A stretch of 64,000 bases of DNA, from contig NC_092628.1 in NCBI RefSeq assembly GCF_039555335.1, positions 75,952,713 to 76,016,712 of the forward strand. The letters run 5' to 3'. The translations under genes were made by a program, and so were the position numbers. Below, piece after piece: positions 63,377-64,000 of the stretch (positions within the stretch are counted from its first letter, which is position 1; every line of letters begins with the position of its first letter). Under the pieces are notes generated by a model, which saw only the letters and a program-made list of their open reading frames with translations, made no database searches and was not told where the DNA came from. The stretch comes from Amphiura filiformis. Its lineage: Eukaryota; Echinodermata; Ophiuroidea; Amphilepidida; Amphiuridae.

Positions 63377-64000
63377 TTAAGGGCTGGGGTATGAACGTTT
63401 GGACAGTATTTATTTTGGGACATTAGAGCACATCAGACATATCGAATTGCATTCTGAATACGAAGAATGTCATTCTGATATCAAATAATTTAGATTTTTG
63501 AAATTCGCAATTTAATACACATTTTATGGCAAATCATTAAAATTGATATTTTTGATATTTAACAGTACTTGAAGTAAACTTTATAAATCTGATGATTTAT
63601 ACTTAAAGTGTATGTAGGTGGGATGAAAATCCGACGATCAATTGAAAATTGTGACCTTTCGTATTGAAGATATGGATTTTTTTCCCCAAAACACACAAAA
63701 AAAATTAGGTCTTTTTGGGAAAAAATCCATATCTTCAATATGAAAGGTCAAAATTTTCAATTGACCGTCGGCTTTTCCTTCCTGCTACATACACTTTAAG
63801 AATATATCATTAGATTTATATAATTTACTTCGAGGACTGTTATATATCAAAATTTGAAAAATATCAAATTTTTATAATTTGTCATAAAATTTGTATTATA
63901 TTGTAATTTTCAAAAAATGAAAATTATTTGATATCAGAAAGACATGCTTCGTATTCAGAATGCAATTCGATAGGTCTGAGGTGCTCTCATGTCCTACAAA
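63377..64000. mobile_element. TTAA foldback, family B, copy 5 (cut by window end)
   Basis: Begins TTAAGGGCTGGGGTATGAACG and follows the reverse complement of 49780-50401 closely, through the central GTATGTAGGTGGGATGAAAA, to GTGCTCTCATGTCCTACAAA at the edge. Confidence 0.85.

Overview
This is a repeat-rich, AT-rich, intron-rich animal nuclear DNA window. It carries parts or all of four protein-coding genes: the 3' portion of a RAB24 orthologue (+), a complete RCCD1 orthologue (-), a complete PSMD4/Rpn10 orthologue (+) and a small secreted C-type lectin gene (+). Together with a non-LTR retrotransposon carrying an N-terminal 2A-like motif and a PHD finger (an arrangement known from sea-urchin elements), this suggests a marine invertebrate deuterostome such as an echinoderm or hemichordate. 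The species cannot be fixed from the sequence alone. No prokaryotic operon, phage or CRISPR is present. Layout: 1-2.9 kb is RAB24 intron with repeats. 2984-9052 holds six RAB24 coding exons; the P-loop half lies left of the window. 9.1-22.9 kb is a gene-poor convergent intergenic region full of foldback repeats, including a 3.6 kb element with ~1 kb arms. 22947-35566 is RCCD1, six exons on the minus strand; a decayed LINE, two TTAA/foldback elements and a 1.9 kb tandem repeat lie in its introns. 35.57-35.84 kb is a compact head-to-head promoter shared with PSMD4. 35845-46364 is PSMD4, 11 exons. 46.4-55.0 kb is intergenic with repeats. 55009-58892 is the two-exon lectin; its 3' end has been altered by an insertion. 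59-64 kb is repeats only. RAB24 (autophagy-linked small GTPase), RCCD1 (beta-propeller chromatin factor) and PSMD4 (proteasomal ubiquitin receptor) do not form an operon-like unit; only RCCD1 and PSMD4 plausibly share regulation through the common promoter. Most striking observations: (1) two separate RAB24 exons are each followed by a tandem array made from the exon's own 3' end plus its splice donor; one has 24 near-identical 56 bp units, so the intron begins with 24 copies of a consensus 5' splice site. (2) Two foldback families (about 350-370 bp and 590-670 bp) share TTAAGG-type ends; five copies of each are present, and one sits 7 bases inside an intron of PSMD4. (3) The lectin stop codon region carries two nested insertions with target-site duplications, giving the protein a repeat-derived C-terminus. 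(4) PSMD4 has an apparently intact third ubiquitin-interacting motif. (5) RCCD1 has one apparent single-base frameshift in a homopolymer, possibly an assembly error. All calls rest on reading of sequence and recalled family features; no database search was run.
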